DNA of 7,216 nucleotides from Candidatus Zixiibacteriota bacterium (GTDB lineage: Bacteria > Zixibacteria > MSB-5A5 > GN15 > FEB-12), in contig DAOWMZ010000081.1 in assembly GCA_030642845.1 (NCBI GenBank), forward strand, positions 1-7,216, in the 5' to 3' direction. Below are positions 6,960 to 7,216 of the stretch, one piece after another. How positions within the stretch are numbered: the first letter of the stretch is position 1; the number at the start of each line of letters is the position of its first letter. The notes under the pieces were generated by a model. It did not search any database and had not been told where the DNA came from. It saw nothing but the letters and a program-made list of their open reading frames with translations. The translations under genes were made by a program, and so were the position numbers.

Positions 6960-6987
6960 TTGACAAAGCAGGTACATATCCATTAAT
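6960..6987 (+). promoter_or_regulatory. Candidate promoter of the secreted-protein gene
   Basis: A perfect TTGACA (6960-6965) is followed after 16 bases by ATTAAT (6982-6987), four of six matches. A 17-base spacing gives TTAATT, a weaker match. Transcription would start near 6994 and leave a leader of about 120 bases before the ATG at 7116. The position just after the nrdJ terminator supports a separate transcription unit. Confidence 0.45.
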
Positions 6988-7115
6988 TAAAAAAATTCCC
7001 AGAATTGTTAAGAGTTAATCCAATGAGGGTTCAATGTGAAGCTAAAAAACTAACCAATAAGTGAATTTGCAATAAATAATTGATCAAAACACACTTCTTA
7101 TGTTAAAGGGGAGAA

Positions 7116-7216
7116 ATGAATAATTATAATATTCGTTTAAGACTGCTTGTGACAATTCTATTGTTTATTTTTTTGAGTACAAACTTGAATGCTAGTGCTG
7201 ATAAGGCTTGGTCTGC
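7116..7216 (+). CDS. Secreted protein of unknown function, N-terminal fragment
   Basis: Only the first 33 codons are in the window; the gene continues beyond the right edge. An AAGGGGAG stretch (7106-7113) precedes the ATG at close spacing. The start encodes a classical Sec signal peptide: a short polar n-region with R7 and R9, a hydrophobic core at 10-20 (LLVTILLFIFL), and a polar c-region ending in ASA at 26-28, a good signal peptidase I site before D29. No lipobox cysteine is present, so it is not an obvious lipoprotein. The mature part is too short to assign a family. Confidence 0.75.
   Translation, partial: MNNYNIRLRLLVTILLFIFLSTNLNASADKAWS

Noticed and set aside
6956..6970. Sigma-54-like TGGC ... 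GCA spacing before the last gene
   Set aside because: The GG-to-GC distance is one base short of the required ten, and the TTGACA reading is better.
7080..7087. TTGATCAA palindrome as an FNR/CRP-type site
   Set aside because: The half-sites are directly adjacent instead of being separated by four bases.

Overview
This 7.2 kb window comes from an AT-rich bacterial chromosome with tightly packed housekeeping genes. A leftward operon (pgsA, pgpA, cinA) and a rightward, very long nrdJ diverge from an unusually large intergenic region of about 830 bases. A secreted protein begins at the right edge. The organism cannot be fixed from the sequence. The NrdJ is the long (about 1,200-residue) adenosylcobalamin-dependent type, and the layout would suit an uncultivated lineage of the FCB/Zixibacteria kind. 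That placement is a guess from gene content.

Left part (1-2333, minus strand): pgsA makes phosphatidylglycerophosphate, and pgpA, five bases downstream, removes its phosphate to give phosphatidylglycerol. cinA follows and carries a nucleotide-pyrophosphatase-like domain plus an NMN-deamidase domain. pgsA has no Shine-Dalgarno sequence. A TTGACA-type promoter lies so close to its ATG that the message would be almost leaderless.

Intergenic part (2334-3160): about 130 bases upstream of pgsA is a compact, self-contained minus-strand transcription unit. It has a perfect -35, an extended -10 and, about 50 bases after the predicted start, a strong intrinsic terminator with eight Ts. It predicts an RNA of about 85 nt that I do not recognise. 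It is either a free small RNA or an attenuated leader of the pgsA operon. Further right are two palindromes, one overlapping a DnaA-box-like sequence, and a pair of NrdR-box-like 16-mers spaced 31 bp start to start upstream of nrdJ.

Right part (3161-7216, plus strand): nrdJ starts at a TTG behind a perfect AGGAGG. It encodes a 1,216-residue class II ribonucleotide reductase with all core catalytic motifs, family-type insertions, an Asn/Gly linker and a C-terminal cysteine-rich zinc-finger-like tail. It ends at a clear intrinsic terminator. After that come a candidate promoter flanked by a small palindrome and the first 33 codons of a protein with a classical signal peptide.

No mobile element, CRISPR array, tRNA or rRNA is visible. 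The most interesting item is the unassigned small RNA/leader, followed by the NrdR double box and the predicted leaderless pgsA message.
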